From: UMGS172 sp045651745
GTDB lineage: Bacteria > Bacillota > Clostridia > Oscillospirales > Acutalibacteraceae
Assembly: GCA_045651745.1 (NCBI GenBank)
Contig: JAZRSW010000006.1
Span: 1-19,252 of the forward strand
Direction of reading: 5' to 3'
DNA: 19,252 nt
Position numbers and translations under genes: made by a program. Shown here piece by piece: positions 8,691 to 15,332 of this stretch. The number at the start of each line of letters is the position of its first letter. Position 1 is the stretch's first letter. The notes beneath the pieces are model-generated. The model worked only from the letters and a program-made list of their open reading frames with translations, was not told the DNA's origin and did not search any database.

Positions 8691-8693
8691 ATA

Positions 8694-9326
8694 TTAATAA
8701 TTTTCCTCGGTAGGTACTGCGGTTGAAGGGATTGTATCTATAATCTCGATTACACCGCTTCTGCCGTAAAGCGACGGTGTGATAAGAGCAGTGTACCCCT
8801 GCCCTGCATCGCTTGTCCATTCTACCGCATGGCGTCTGGGCAACGCGCAAAGTGAAAACAATGTCATCATAACGCCACCGTGCATAACGGCCGTTGCCTC
8901 GAAAACTTCCTGTTCCATCATTTTACGTACCATAATATTTAGTCCTAATGCAATACGTTCAGTAAATGCGGTTGATTCTTCACCGTTGGGTGGTGCGATA
9001 CGTCCTGCAGTCCATTCGGTATATTGCGGGTCAGAAGCTAACTCAAACGCAGTTTTGTTTTCAAAATCGCCAAAATCGAACTCTTTTAATTCCTTTATCA
9101 CTTGAGGTTCAGTGTCAGGGAAAAGAATTTCGCAGGTTTCAAGACAACGCTTTAAAGGACTTGTGAACAGCAAGCCTGTTTCGGGCAGTTCACCCTTTGC
9201 TCTTATTCTGTCAAGTTCATCAGCGCCACTATCCGAAAGCGGTAAATCGGTAATGCCGATATATCTGCCGTCCTGATTAGCTTCGGTCAACCCATGACGG
9301 ATAAAATGAATTCTATATGTTCTCAT
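8694..9326 (-). CDS. Histidine phosphatase superfamily protein (phosphoglycerate mutase/CobC-like)
   Basis: A 210-residue cytoplasmic protein of the usual length for the family. It has the catalytic IRHGLTEAN motif near the N-terminus with phospho-accepting His11 flanked by Arg10, a second arginine region SPLKRCLET, an acidic KEFDFGDFENK segment as in CobC/alpha-ribazole phosphatases, and the second catalytic His149 in MHGG. These enzymes remove or transfer phosphate from small molecules through a phosphohistidine. The exact substrate cannot be assigned: no cobalamin or glycolytic genes are next to it. AAGGAG precedes the ATG at 9326. It is divergent from the XRE regulator, sharing a 123-bp promoter region that contains operator-like palindromes, so that regulator may also influence it (inference). 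Confidence 0.92.
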   Translation of the reverse strand: MRTYRIHFIRHGLTEANQDGRYIGITDLPLSDSGADELDRIRAKGELPETGLLFTSPLKRCLETCEILFPDTEPQVIKELKEFDFGDFENKTAFELASDPQYTEWTAGRIAPPNGEESTAFTERIALGLNIMVRKMMEQEVFEATAVMHGGVMMTLFSLCALPRRHAVEWTSDAGQGYTALITPSLYGRSGVIEIIDTIPSTAVPTEENY

Positions 9327-9361
9327 ATTATCTCCTTTTTCAATATAGCACTAAAATTTAA

Positions 9362-9414
9362 TATACTATTTGTATATTTTCACTGTATACAAACCTTTTC
9401 TTTTATAGTATACT
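9362..9414. promoter_or_regulatory. Nested operator-like inverted repeats and overlapping divergent promoters
   Basis: Two perfect 8-bp inverted repeats are nested: inner TTTGTATA (9369-9376) / TATACAAA (9386-9393) with a 9-bp spacer, and outer TATACTAT (9362-9369) / ATAGTATA (9405-9412). A plus-strand promoter TATACA (9386-9391), 17 bp, TATACT (9409-9414) would drive the XRE-serpin genes, with the inner right arm covering its -35. A weaker minus-strand promoter (TTGTAT at 9392-9387, TAGTAT about 18 bp on) would drive the phosphatase. The layout suits autoregulation by the adjacent XRE protein; binding is inferred. Confidence 0.6.
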
Positions 9415-9449
9415 TGTTAACAGTGATAAATGCAAGAGAGGTTTAAAAA

Positions 9450-10001
9450 ATGCTTTGTAAATTTCCTAAAATATTATCAGAATTACGTTCAACTAAAGGA
9501 ATATCACAAAAACAAGCCGCGGCAGAGTTGGGTATTTCCCCTGCCCTTCTTTCACACTACGAAAACGGAATCAGAGAATGTGGCCTTGACTTTTTGTTAA
9601 GAATTGCGGAATACTATTCTGTAAGTTGTGACTATTTGTTGGGTAAAACTTCAATCAAAAACCCCATCGTTTACGAAACCGAACCCGAAGCCGCCGCTTT
9701 GGACGGAATTTTAAAAATTGCCAAAGAACATAACGAAAACATACACGATATTTTGAGCCGTATCAGTCAGATTGAAAGTTATAGAATGGCACGTTCACTT
9801 TGCGATACCGCTGCGAGAAGTAACCGCTTTACATTCGAACTTGAAGACCGTGAATACCGCGACCTTTGCAACGGCACTGTAAGTGTACTTTATGCAAAAT
9901 TAAGTGAGATTGGTAAGGACCGCAAGCGTTTGCCCCAGGTTGCCGATAATTACAGTGACATTATAGCATTGGCTGAAAAAGAGCTCAAAAGCCATATTTA
10001 A
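9450..10001 (+). CDS. XRE/Cro-CI family transcriptional regulator
   Basis: A 183-residue protein with an N-terminal lambda-repressor-like helix-turn-helix at about residues 6-65: LRSTKGISQKQAAAELGISP, then SHYENG, and the closing CDYLLGKTS found in many Firmicute XRE regulators. Residues 66-183 match no domain I recognise; they are helical, charged and could mediate dimerisation or sensing. GAGAGG lies 8 nt before the ATG. It is the first gene of a probable two-gene operon with the serpin (15-bp gap), and nested palindromes lie directly upstream, so autoregulation and control of the serpin are likely but inferred. Confidence 0.92.
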   Translation: MLCKFPKILSELRSTKGISQKQAAAELGISPALLSHYENGIRECGLDFLLRIAEYYSVSCDYLLGKTSIKNPIVYETEPEAAALDGILKIAKEHNENIHDILSRISQIESYRMARSLCDTAARSNRFTFELEDREYRDLCNGTVSVLYAKLSEIGKDRKRLPQVADNYSDIIALAEKELKSHI

Positions 10002-10016
10002 TCCAAGGAGAATCTT

Positions 10017-11249
10017 ATGAAAATTAACCGACTTTTACTGTTAGCGTTTTGTCTTTTGTTAGGTTTGATGGTTGCCTGCAGTTCTGTTTCTGCTGCAACG
10101 GTTGACTTAATGGACGGCATTACTGCCAAAGACGCCGACAGTAAACCTATTGACAATACATTTATTAACTCTCAAGCCGAATTATATTTAAAACTGTATA
10201 AAGATTCATTTACCACTTCGAACAATGAAAACCTTTTGATTTCACCTTTTTCGGTTTCGGTTGCATTAAGCATGACCTTGAACGGTGCTTCGGGTGAAAC
10301 AAAAACGGAAATGGAACAATTTTTAGGCGGAATAAACATTAACGTCCTAAATGCTTACCAAAACTCATTCTTAAAACGGCACAACAATGAATACCTTAAA
10401 AATGCCAACTCGATTTGGTTTAGGGACAGTGAGCACCTCACAGTAAATCAACCGTTTTTGCAAACAAATGCCGACACTTACGGCGCAGGTATTTTTAAAG
10501 CACCTTTTGACAATTCGACTGTAAAAGATATTAACGCTTGGGTCAAGAAAAATACCGACGGGCAAATTGAAGAGTTGATTAACACAATCGACCCGTATAC
10601 TGTAATGTTTCTCATAAACGCCGTATCATTTGAGGCAGAGTGGACTGAAAAATATGAAAACAAGCCCTCGAACTCAATTTTCCGTTCTGCTTCCGGTAAA
10701 AATCAAACTGCCAAAATGATGATTTCAGACGAAAGCACATACCTTTCCGATGACAAGGCAACAGGATTTATCAAGCGTTACAAGGGCGGAAAATACAGTT
10801 TTGCGGCACTTTTGCCCAACGAGGATATTTCAATTTCCGATTATATTAACGGACTTGATGCCGAATCGTTAATGAACACCTTAAATAACGCTAAAGGTGA
10901 AAGCGTTAAGGTATATATGCCGAAATTCTCGTTTGACTCTGATACCGATATGACCGCCCTTTTAAAAGCAAAAATGCCGTTGGCTTTTGACCCTGACAAA
11001 GCCGATTTCAGTGCTTTGGGTAAAAGTGACCGCGGAAATATCCATATTGGCGAAGTCGCACACAAAACAAGTATCACGGTTGACATTGACGGCACAAAAG
11101 CCGCCGCAGTCACCAAGGTCGAAATGACCGATAAAATGAGCATTATGCCACAAAAAGAAGTGGTGTTGAACCGACCTTTTGTGTTTATGATTATCGATAA
11201 TGCAACAAAATTACCGATATTTATCGGAAACTTAATGAGCGTGAAATAA
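10017..11249 (+). CDS. Secreted serpin (serine/cysteine protease inhibitor), possibly a lipoprotein
   Basis: A 410-residue protein: an N-terminal export signal, then a full serpin fold. The signal ends in LMVACSSVSAA, which can be read as a lipobox with Cys21 (Met at -3 is unusual) or as a signal peptidase I site after the SAA. Serpin landmarks are ISPFSVSVALSMTLNGASG, NAVSFEAEWTEKYE from Asn201, FAALLPNED, the reactive-loop hinge DGTKAAAVTKVEMT and the terminal RPFVFMI (from Arg386) followed by PIFIGNL. Taking Gly359 as P15 gives Thr360 at P14 and Ala-Ala-Ala-Val at P12-P9, the small-residue pattern of inhibitory serpins; P1 would then be near Lys373, with an uncertainty of a residue or two. 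Serpins are known from gut Clostridia and from cellulosomes. AAGGAG precedes the ATG. It follows the XRE gene by 15 bp and ends before a strong terminator. Confidence 0.95.
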   Translation: MKINRLLLLAFCLLLGLMVACSSVSAATVDLMDGITAKDADSKPIDNTFINSQAELYLKLYKDSFTTSNNENLLISPFSVSVALSMTLNGASGETKTEMEQFLGGININVLNAYQNSFLKRHNNEYLKNANSIWFRDSEHLTVNQPFLQTNADTYGAGIFKAPFDNSTVKDINAWVKKNTDGQIEELINTIDPYTVMFLINAVSFEAEWTEKYENKPSNSIFRSASGKNQTAKMMISDESTYLSDDKATGFIKRYKGGKYSFAALLPNEDISISDYINGLDAESLMNTLNNAKGESVKVYMPKFSFDSDTDMTALLKAKMPLAFDPDKADFSALGKSDRGNIHIGEVAHKTSITVDIDGTKAAAVTKVEMTDKMSIMPQKEVVLNRPFVFMIIDNATKLPIFIGNLMSVK

Positions 11250-11264
11250 AGTATACTATACAAA
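11250..11264. promoter_or_regulatory. Operator-like 8-mers repeated downstream of the serpin
   Basis: Directly after the serpin stop, AGTATACT (11250-11257) overlaps TATACAAA (11257-11264). Both 8-mers also occur in the palindromic region upstream of the XRE gene (9407-9414 and 9386-9393). This may be a second binding site of the regulator or simply chance in AT-rich DNA. Confidence 0.3.
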
Positions 11265-11266
11265 AC

Positions 11267-11295
11267 AACCCCGTCGATTAGACGGGGTTATTTTT
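11267..11295. terminator. Intrinsic terminator of the XRE-serpin operon (also facing galM)
   Basis: A perfect 9-bp stem AACCCCGTC (11267-11275) / GACGGGGTT (11281-11289) with loop GATTA is followed by ATTTTTATT on the plus strand. In the other direction, after the galM stop at 11306, the stem is followed by GTTTTG, so it probably also ends the metG-tatD-galM transcript. Confidence 0.9.
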
Positions 11296-11305
11296 ATTCT
11301 AAATA

Positions 11306-12343
11306 TCACTTGACTGTTAATTTATACAATGTTTTATGGCGGTAAATATCACCTTTTTTAAGTATAGGTGACGGGAAATGAGCAAACGAAGTCGAATTCG
11401 GGAAACCTTGTGTCTCAATGCAAACCGCACTGTGAGGGCGGTATTTAACACCGTATTTACCAACATTTTCGGCTATAAAATTGCCCGAATAAATTTGAGC
11501 GCCGGGTTGGTCGGTTGAACAAATCATCTCTATACCCGATTTTTCACTGTAAAGTCGCGCAAACTCGCGAAAGCCTTTGCCGTCTAATACAAAATTGTGG
11601 TCAATGCCACCGCCTGCTATAATGTGCTTATCATTTGTGGCGTTTATAACAGGGCCTAATGCCTTGCCTTCTCTAAAATCAAAAAGTGTATCGCGCACTG
11701 CCAAAATATTTCCGTTAGCAAGACCGTCACTGTCACACTCGCAAAAAGCCGAAGCTGAAAGTTGCAAATTATGGTCATAAATAACCGTGCCTTTATCTAC
11801 GCCGTCAAGGTTAAAATACGCGTGGTTAGTAAGATTTATTATCGTATCTGCGTCACATTTTGCCGAGTAATCAAGTGTCAATGTACCGTCTTGGGACAAA
11901 CTGTAAATTACACTCATTTCTAAATTTCCAGGATAACCTTCATCCATATCGGGACTGAAAAGTGAAAACTCCAATTCAGTATCTGACAGTTCCTTGACCT
12001 CGAAAACCTTATGGCTAAACCCAACCTTACCGCCGTGCAGGTGGTTGGGACCGTTATTTATATAAAGGTTGTATCCCTTGCCGTTAAGAGTAAATTTCCC
12101 CTTTTCAATGCGGTTGGCAAAACGACCTATTACCGAACCCATATAACCGACATTACCTGTATAAGGCGTAATTTCATCAAATCCCAAAACAACATCAGTT
12201 GGATTCCCGTTGCGGTCAGGACCTGAAAAATTTATAAGCGTAGCACCAAAATCGGTAATAGCGGCACTGAAATTCCCGCACTCTAAATGATAAAGAAAAA
12301 CCTCTTTACCGTCGGGCAAAAACCCGAATGATGTTTTTTTCAT
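11306..12343 (-). CDS. galM: Aldose 1-epimerase (galactose mutarotase)
   Basis: A 345-residue cytoplasmic enzyme of the normal family length that interconverts alpha and beta anomers of galactose or glucose, feeding the Leloir pathway. The family signatures are present: GPNHLHGGKVGFSHKVFE with His101 and His103, NLTNHAYFNLDG with the general acid His174, DHNFVLDG, and IETQGFPNS with the catalytic base Glu310. Its ATG overlaps the tatD stop in an ATGA arrangement, with AAGGTGA just upstream, so translation is probably coupled. No other galactose genes are nearby; the neighbours are metG and tatD, so operon membership here reflects packing rather than an obvious pathway. Confidence 0.96.
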   Translation of the reverse strand: MKKTSFGFLPDGKEVFLYHLECGNFSAAITDFGATLINFSGPDRNGNPTDVVLGFDEITPYTGNVGYMGSVIGRFANRIEKGKFTLNGKGYNLYINNGPNHLHGGKVGFSHKVFEVKELSDTELEFSLFSPDMDEGYPGNLEMSVIYSLSQDGTLTLDYSAKCDADTIINLTNHAYFNLDGVDKGTVIYDHNLQLSASAFCECDSDGLANGNILAVRDTLFDFREGKALGPVINATNDKHIIAGGGIDHNFVLDGKGFREFARLYSEKSGIEMICSTDQPGAQIYSGNFIAENVGKYGVKYRPHSAVCIETQGFPNSTSFAHFPSPILKKGDIYRHKTLYKLTVK

Positions 12344-13161
12344 AATATCACCTTTTTCTTTATTTTAGTAAACAACCCTAACGCGTTTTGATAGGTTACG
12401 TTAAGCACTTCTTCAACCGAAATACCCTTAATTTCGGCAACCTTCAATGCGGTATAATAAATGTATGCCGAATGGCAATCATTTCCTCTAAACGGCACGG
12501 GCGCAAGATACGGCGCGTCGGTTTCGAGCAATATTTTCTCAAGCGGTATTGCTTCAACTGTTTCAACCAATTTACGTGCATTTTTAAAGGTTACAACACC
12601 GCCGACACCTATATACAGTCCTAATTTCACCAACTCTAAAGCCATTTCGGGACTGCCTGAAAAACAGTGTATCGAGCCTTTCGGTTTAACCTCTCGCAAA
12701 ACGTCCAAAGTATCGCCGTGTGCCTCGCGGTCGTGTACTATTACAGGCAAATTCAGTTCATTTGCCAACTCACACTGACGGCGGAAAACGGTAATCTGTA
12801 AATCGCGTCGGTCACTCGAATAATGGTAATCAAGTCCTATTTCACCGATTGCTACTACACTTTTATTTTGTGCAAGTTCCCGCAATTTAACCTCGTCAAG
12901 CGTTAACCCGTCGGTTTCCACAACCCCCGGGTGAATACCCACCGCGGTATAGCAAAACGGAAATTTCTCCGACATTTGAAGACATTTTTGGGCTGAAGCA
13001 TCAAGGTCGGTCGCGTTGTTTATTATACACCCTACTCCATTTTCCGACAAAGCCGAGAGTAATTCCTCTCGGCAATCGTCAAACACTGTATCGTCATAAT
13101 GCGCGTGGGTGTCAAAAATTGCGTTTTTAGGAGCAAACAACTCCTGCTTTAAATCAAACAT
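12340..13161 (-). CDS. tatD: TatD family metal-dependent hydrolase/DNase
   Basis: A 273-residue TIM-barrel amidohydrolase-type protein, normal length being about 255-275. Metal ligands can be read as His19 and His21 in FDTHAHYDD, Glu107 in GEIGLDYH, His143 in VIVHDREAH, His165 in GSIHCFSG and Asp215 in LLETDAPYLAP, a complete set. TatD proteins are 3'-5' exonucleases or related hydrolases acting on nucleic acids in the cytoplasm. The gene begins 4 bp after the metG stop and overlaps galM by four bases (ATGA). A tatD-type gene directly after metG is a common order in Firmicutes. Confidence 0.96.
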   Translation of the reverse strand: MFDLKQELFAPKNAIFDTHAHYDDTVFDDCREELLSALSENGVGCIINNATDLDASAQKCLQMSEKFPFCYTAVGIHPGVVETDGLTLDEVKLRELAQNKSVVAIGEIGLDYHYSSDRRDLQITVFRRQCELANELNLPVIVHDREAHGDTLDVLREVKPKGSIHCFSGSPEMALELVKLGLYIGVGGVVTFKNARKLVETVEAIPLEKILLETDAPYLAPVPFRGNDCHSAYIYYTALKVAEIKGISVEEVLNVTYQNALGLFTKIKKKVIL

Positions 13162-13165
13162 TTAA

Positions 13166-15103
13166 TTATCTTACCTTACTTCCTGCAGGAACACCGTCCA
13201 GGAAAATAACCTTAACGTCGTCTTCGCCCGCGTCGGCAGCCAAAATCATACCGCTTGACTCAACACCGCACAACACGGCAGGTTTGAGGTTTGCAACACA
13301 GATAACCGTCTTACCCACCAACTCGTCAGGGGTGTACCACTTTGCAATACCCGACGCCACAATACGTTCAGCGCCGCTACCGTCATCAAGGGTTAATTTG
13401 AGAAGTTTCTTTGCCTTTTTAACCGGCTCGCAAGCAATAATCTTGCAGGCACGTAAATCTATTTTAGCAAATTCGTCAATTGAAATTTCTGAAAGGAATG
13501 CAATATTCTCTTTTTTCTCTTCTGCCTTTTCATTGGCTTTAGCCTTTGCCTCATTTTCAGCAGCAATTTCAGACAAAACCTTTTCAGTATCAATTCGTGC
13601 AAACAAAGGCTGACCCTCACCGACAGTGTAACCGTCAACCGCACCGAATTTAAGACAATCGCAGTCGCATTTAATCTGTGCTACGATTTTTTCTGCGCTT
13701 TCGGGGATAATGGGCGCTAACAACTCTGCCAACAGTCTAATACCTTCCAAAAGGTTATACATTACGGCTTCAAGACGCTCTCTTTGAGCCTCGTCCTTAG
13801 CTAATGCCCAAGGCATAGTTTCGTCAATATACTTATTGCAACGACGGGCAAGGTTCATTACACACTCGCAAGCATCAGCGTTTTTATAAGCGTCCATTAA
13901 CTGACCGTACTTTTCAATTGTGTTAATGGCGGTTTCACGCAAATCTTTATCAAACTCGTCAAAATCGGCAGTCGGCTTCTTGATGGTGCCACCAAAATAC
14001 TTGTTGGTCATAGCAATTGTACGGTTTACAAGGTTACCCAAAGTATTAGCAAGGTCGGTATTATACTTATTGATAAAATTCTCATAAGTAATCACACCGT
14101 CCTGTGCAAACGGCATTTCGGAAAGCAAATAGTATCTTACCGCATCTGTACCGAAACGGTTAACCATATCGTCAGCGTAAATTACGTTACCCTTGGATTT
14201 ACTCATTTTATCATCGCCCGACAGTAACCACGGGTGTGCCAAAATCTGTTTCGGCAACGGCTCACCCAACGCCATAAGGATAATGGGCCAGTAAATTGAA
14301 TGGAAACGGACAATATCCTTACCGATTACATGCAAATCGGCAGGCCAATATTTTTTATACATATCCGAACTTCCATCGGGATTATAACCAACACCTGTAA
14401 TATAGTTGGAAAGAGCGTCAATCCAAACATAGATTACGTGTTTTTCGTCAAACTCAACCGGAACGCCCCAAGAGAACGTACTTCTTGATACACAAAGGTC
14501 TTCAAGACCCGGTTTAATGAAGTTATTAACCATTTCAGCCTTACGGGAAGCAGGCTGGAAAAAGTCAGGCATACTTTCGTAGTATTCAACCAACTTGTCC
14601 TGATATTTACTCAAACGTAAGAAGTATGACTCCTCTTTAGAGTCAATACACTCTCTGCCACAGTCGGGGCATTTGCCGTCAACCAACTGTGAAGCAGTAA
14701 AAAACGACTCGCAAGGTACACAGTATTTACCCTCATAAACCGACTTATAAATATCGTCCTGCTCGTAAAGTTTTTTGAAAATTTTCTTAACGGCATCCTC
14801 GTGGTCGGCATCGGTGGTACGAATAAAACGGTCGTAAGTAACGTTTAAGCAATCCCAAACCGACTTGATTTGACCTGCAACCTGGTCAACCAACTCCTTC
14901 GGAGTTACACCCATTTCCTTTGCGTTTTCTTCTATTTTCTGACCGTGCTCGTCCGAGCCTGTCAAGAAATGCACGTCAAAGCCCTTTTTACGCTTATAGC
15001 GTGCAATCATATCAGCCAAAACTATGTCGTAAGAGTTACCGATGTGCGGTTTTCTTGAAGCATAAGCAATGGCGGTTGTAATGTAAAATTTCTTTTGTTC
15101 CAT
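13166..15103 (-). CDS. metG: Methionyl-tRNA synthetase with C-terminal tRNA-binding (Trbp111-like) domain
   Basis: A 645-residue class I synthetase that charges tRNA-Met, including the initiator. The HIGH motif is HIGN at 20-23, preceded by TTAIAYASRKP; a zinc knuckle is formed by Cys128, Cys131, Cys145 and Cys148; the KMSKS motif is exact at 299-303. An anticodon-binding helical domain follows, then a charged, Ala/Lys/Glu-rich linker and an OB-fold tRNA-binding domain from about 538 to 645 (IDLRACKIIACEPVKKAKKL), which usually mediates dimerisation. Length and domain order match the Bacillus/Clostridia form. GGAAGG precedes the ATG. It leads a metG-tatD-galM operon. No T-box is present in its 5' leader, unlike pheS in this window. 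Confidence 0.98.
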   Translation of the reverse strand: MEQKKFYITTAIAYASRKPHIGNSYDIVLADMIARYKRKKGFDVHFLTGSDEHGQKIEENAKEMGVTPKELVDQVAGQIKSVWDCLNVTYDRFIRTTDADHEDAVKKIFKKLYEQDDIYKSVYEGKYCVPCESFFTASQLVDGKCPDCGRECIDSKEESYFLRLSKYQDKLVEYYESMPDFFQPASRKAEMVNNFIKPGLEDLCVSRSTFSWGVPVEFDEKHVIYVWIDALSNYITGVGYNPDGSSDMYKKYWPADLHVIGKDIVRFHSIYWPIILMALGEPLPKQILAHPWLLSGDDKMSKSKGNVIYADDMVNRFGTDAVRYYLLSEMPFAQDGVITYENFINKYNTDLANTLGNLVNRTIAMTNKYFGGTIKKPTADFDEFDKDLRETAINTIEKYGQLMDAYKNADACECVMNLARRCNKYIDETMPWALAKDEAQRERLEAVMYNLLEGIRLLAELLAPIIPESAEKIVAQIKCDCDCLKFGAVDGYTVGEGQPLFARIDTEKVLSEIAAENEAKAKANEKAEEKKENIAFLSEISIDEFAKIDLRACKIIACEPVKKAKKLLKLTLDDGSGAERIVASGIAKWYTPDELVGKTVICVANLKPAVLCGVESSGMILAADAGEDDVKVIFLDGVPAGSKVR

Positions 15104-15141
15104 AAAAAATTACCTTCCTTTTGTGCAAATGTGCACCAAAT

Positions 15142-15168
15142 TTTATGCACCGAATGAAAGTGCATAAA
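15142..15168 (-). promoter_or_regulatory. Stem-loop at the 5' end of the metG leader
   Basis: A perfect 9-bp inverted repeat TTTATGCAC (15142-15150) / GTGCATAAA (15160-15168) with a 9-nt loop lies between the metG start and its candidate promoter. It would form a hairpin at almost the extreme 5' end of the mRNA. There is no following U-run on the minus strand, so it is not a terminator; it may stabilise the mRNA or be a protein-binding palindrome. Two further GTGCA words follow toward metG (15123-15127 and 15131-15135). Confidence 0.5.
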
Positions 15169-15178
15169 TTTACAGTTT

Positions 15179-15207
15179 ATTTTACCACTAAATTACAATA
15201 ATTACAA
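15179..15207 (-). promoter_or_regulatory. Candidate extended -10 promoter of metG-tatD-galM
   Basis: On the minus strand TTGTAA (15207-15202), a 17-bp spacer and TAAAAT (15184-15179) preceded by TGG give an extended -10 promoter. Transcription would start near 15172, about 70 nt before the metG ATG. Confidence 0.55.
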
Positions 15208-15256
15208 GTGGTCAACCATAAAGACAATAAATTATTTTAAAATCTTTGACATTTTC

Positions 15257-15285
15257 TTGAAAATAATTACTAATTATGATAAAAT
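15257..15285 (+). promoter_or_regulatory. Candidate promoter of the LRR surface protein gene
   Basis: TTGAAA (15257-15262), 17 bp, TAAAAT (15280-15285). A TTGACA also occurs at 15246-15251 but lies too far from the -10 candidates. The start of transcription would be near 15292, leaving a leader of about 40 nt. Confidence 0.55.
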
Positions 15286-15332
15286 ATACCGAAACAATTT
15301 ATTGCTGAATTTACTTTTTGGAGGTAAATTTA

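Noticed and set aside
15104..15178. T-box or SAM riboswitch before metG
   Set aside because: The leader is only about 70 nt and lacks the GGGTGGTACCGCG core or any SAM-box motif.
15318..15332. TTG start five codons upstream for the LRR protein
   Set aside because: It would start ahead of the GGAGG that ideally serves the ATG at 15333, and the signal peptide begins naturally at MKLTK.
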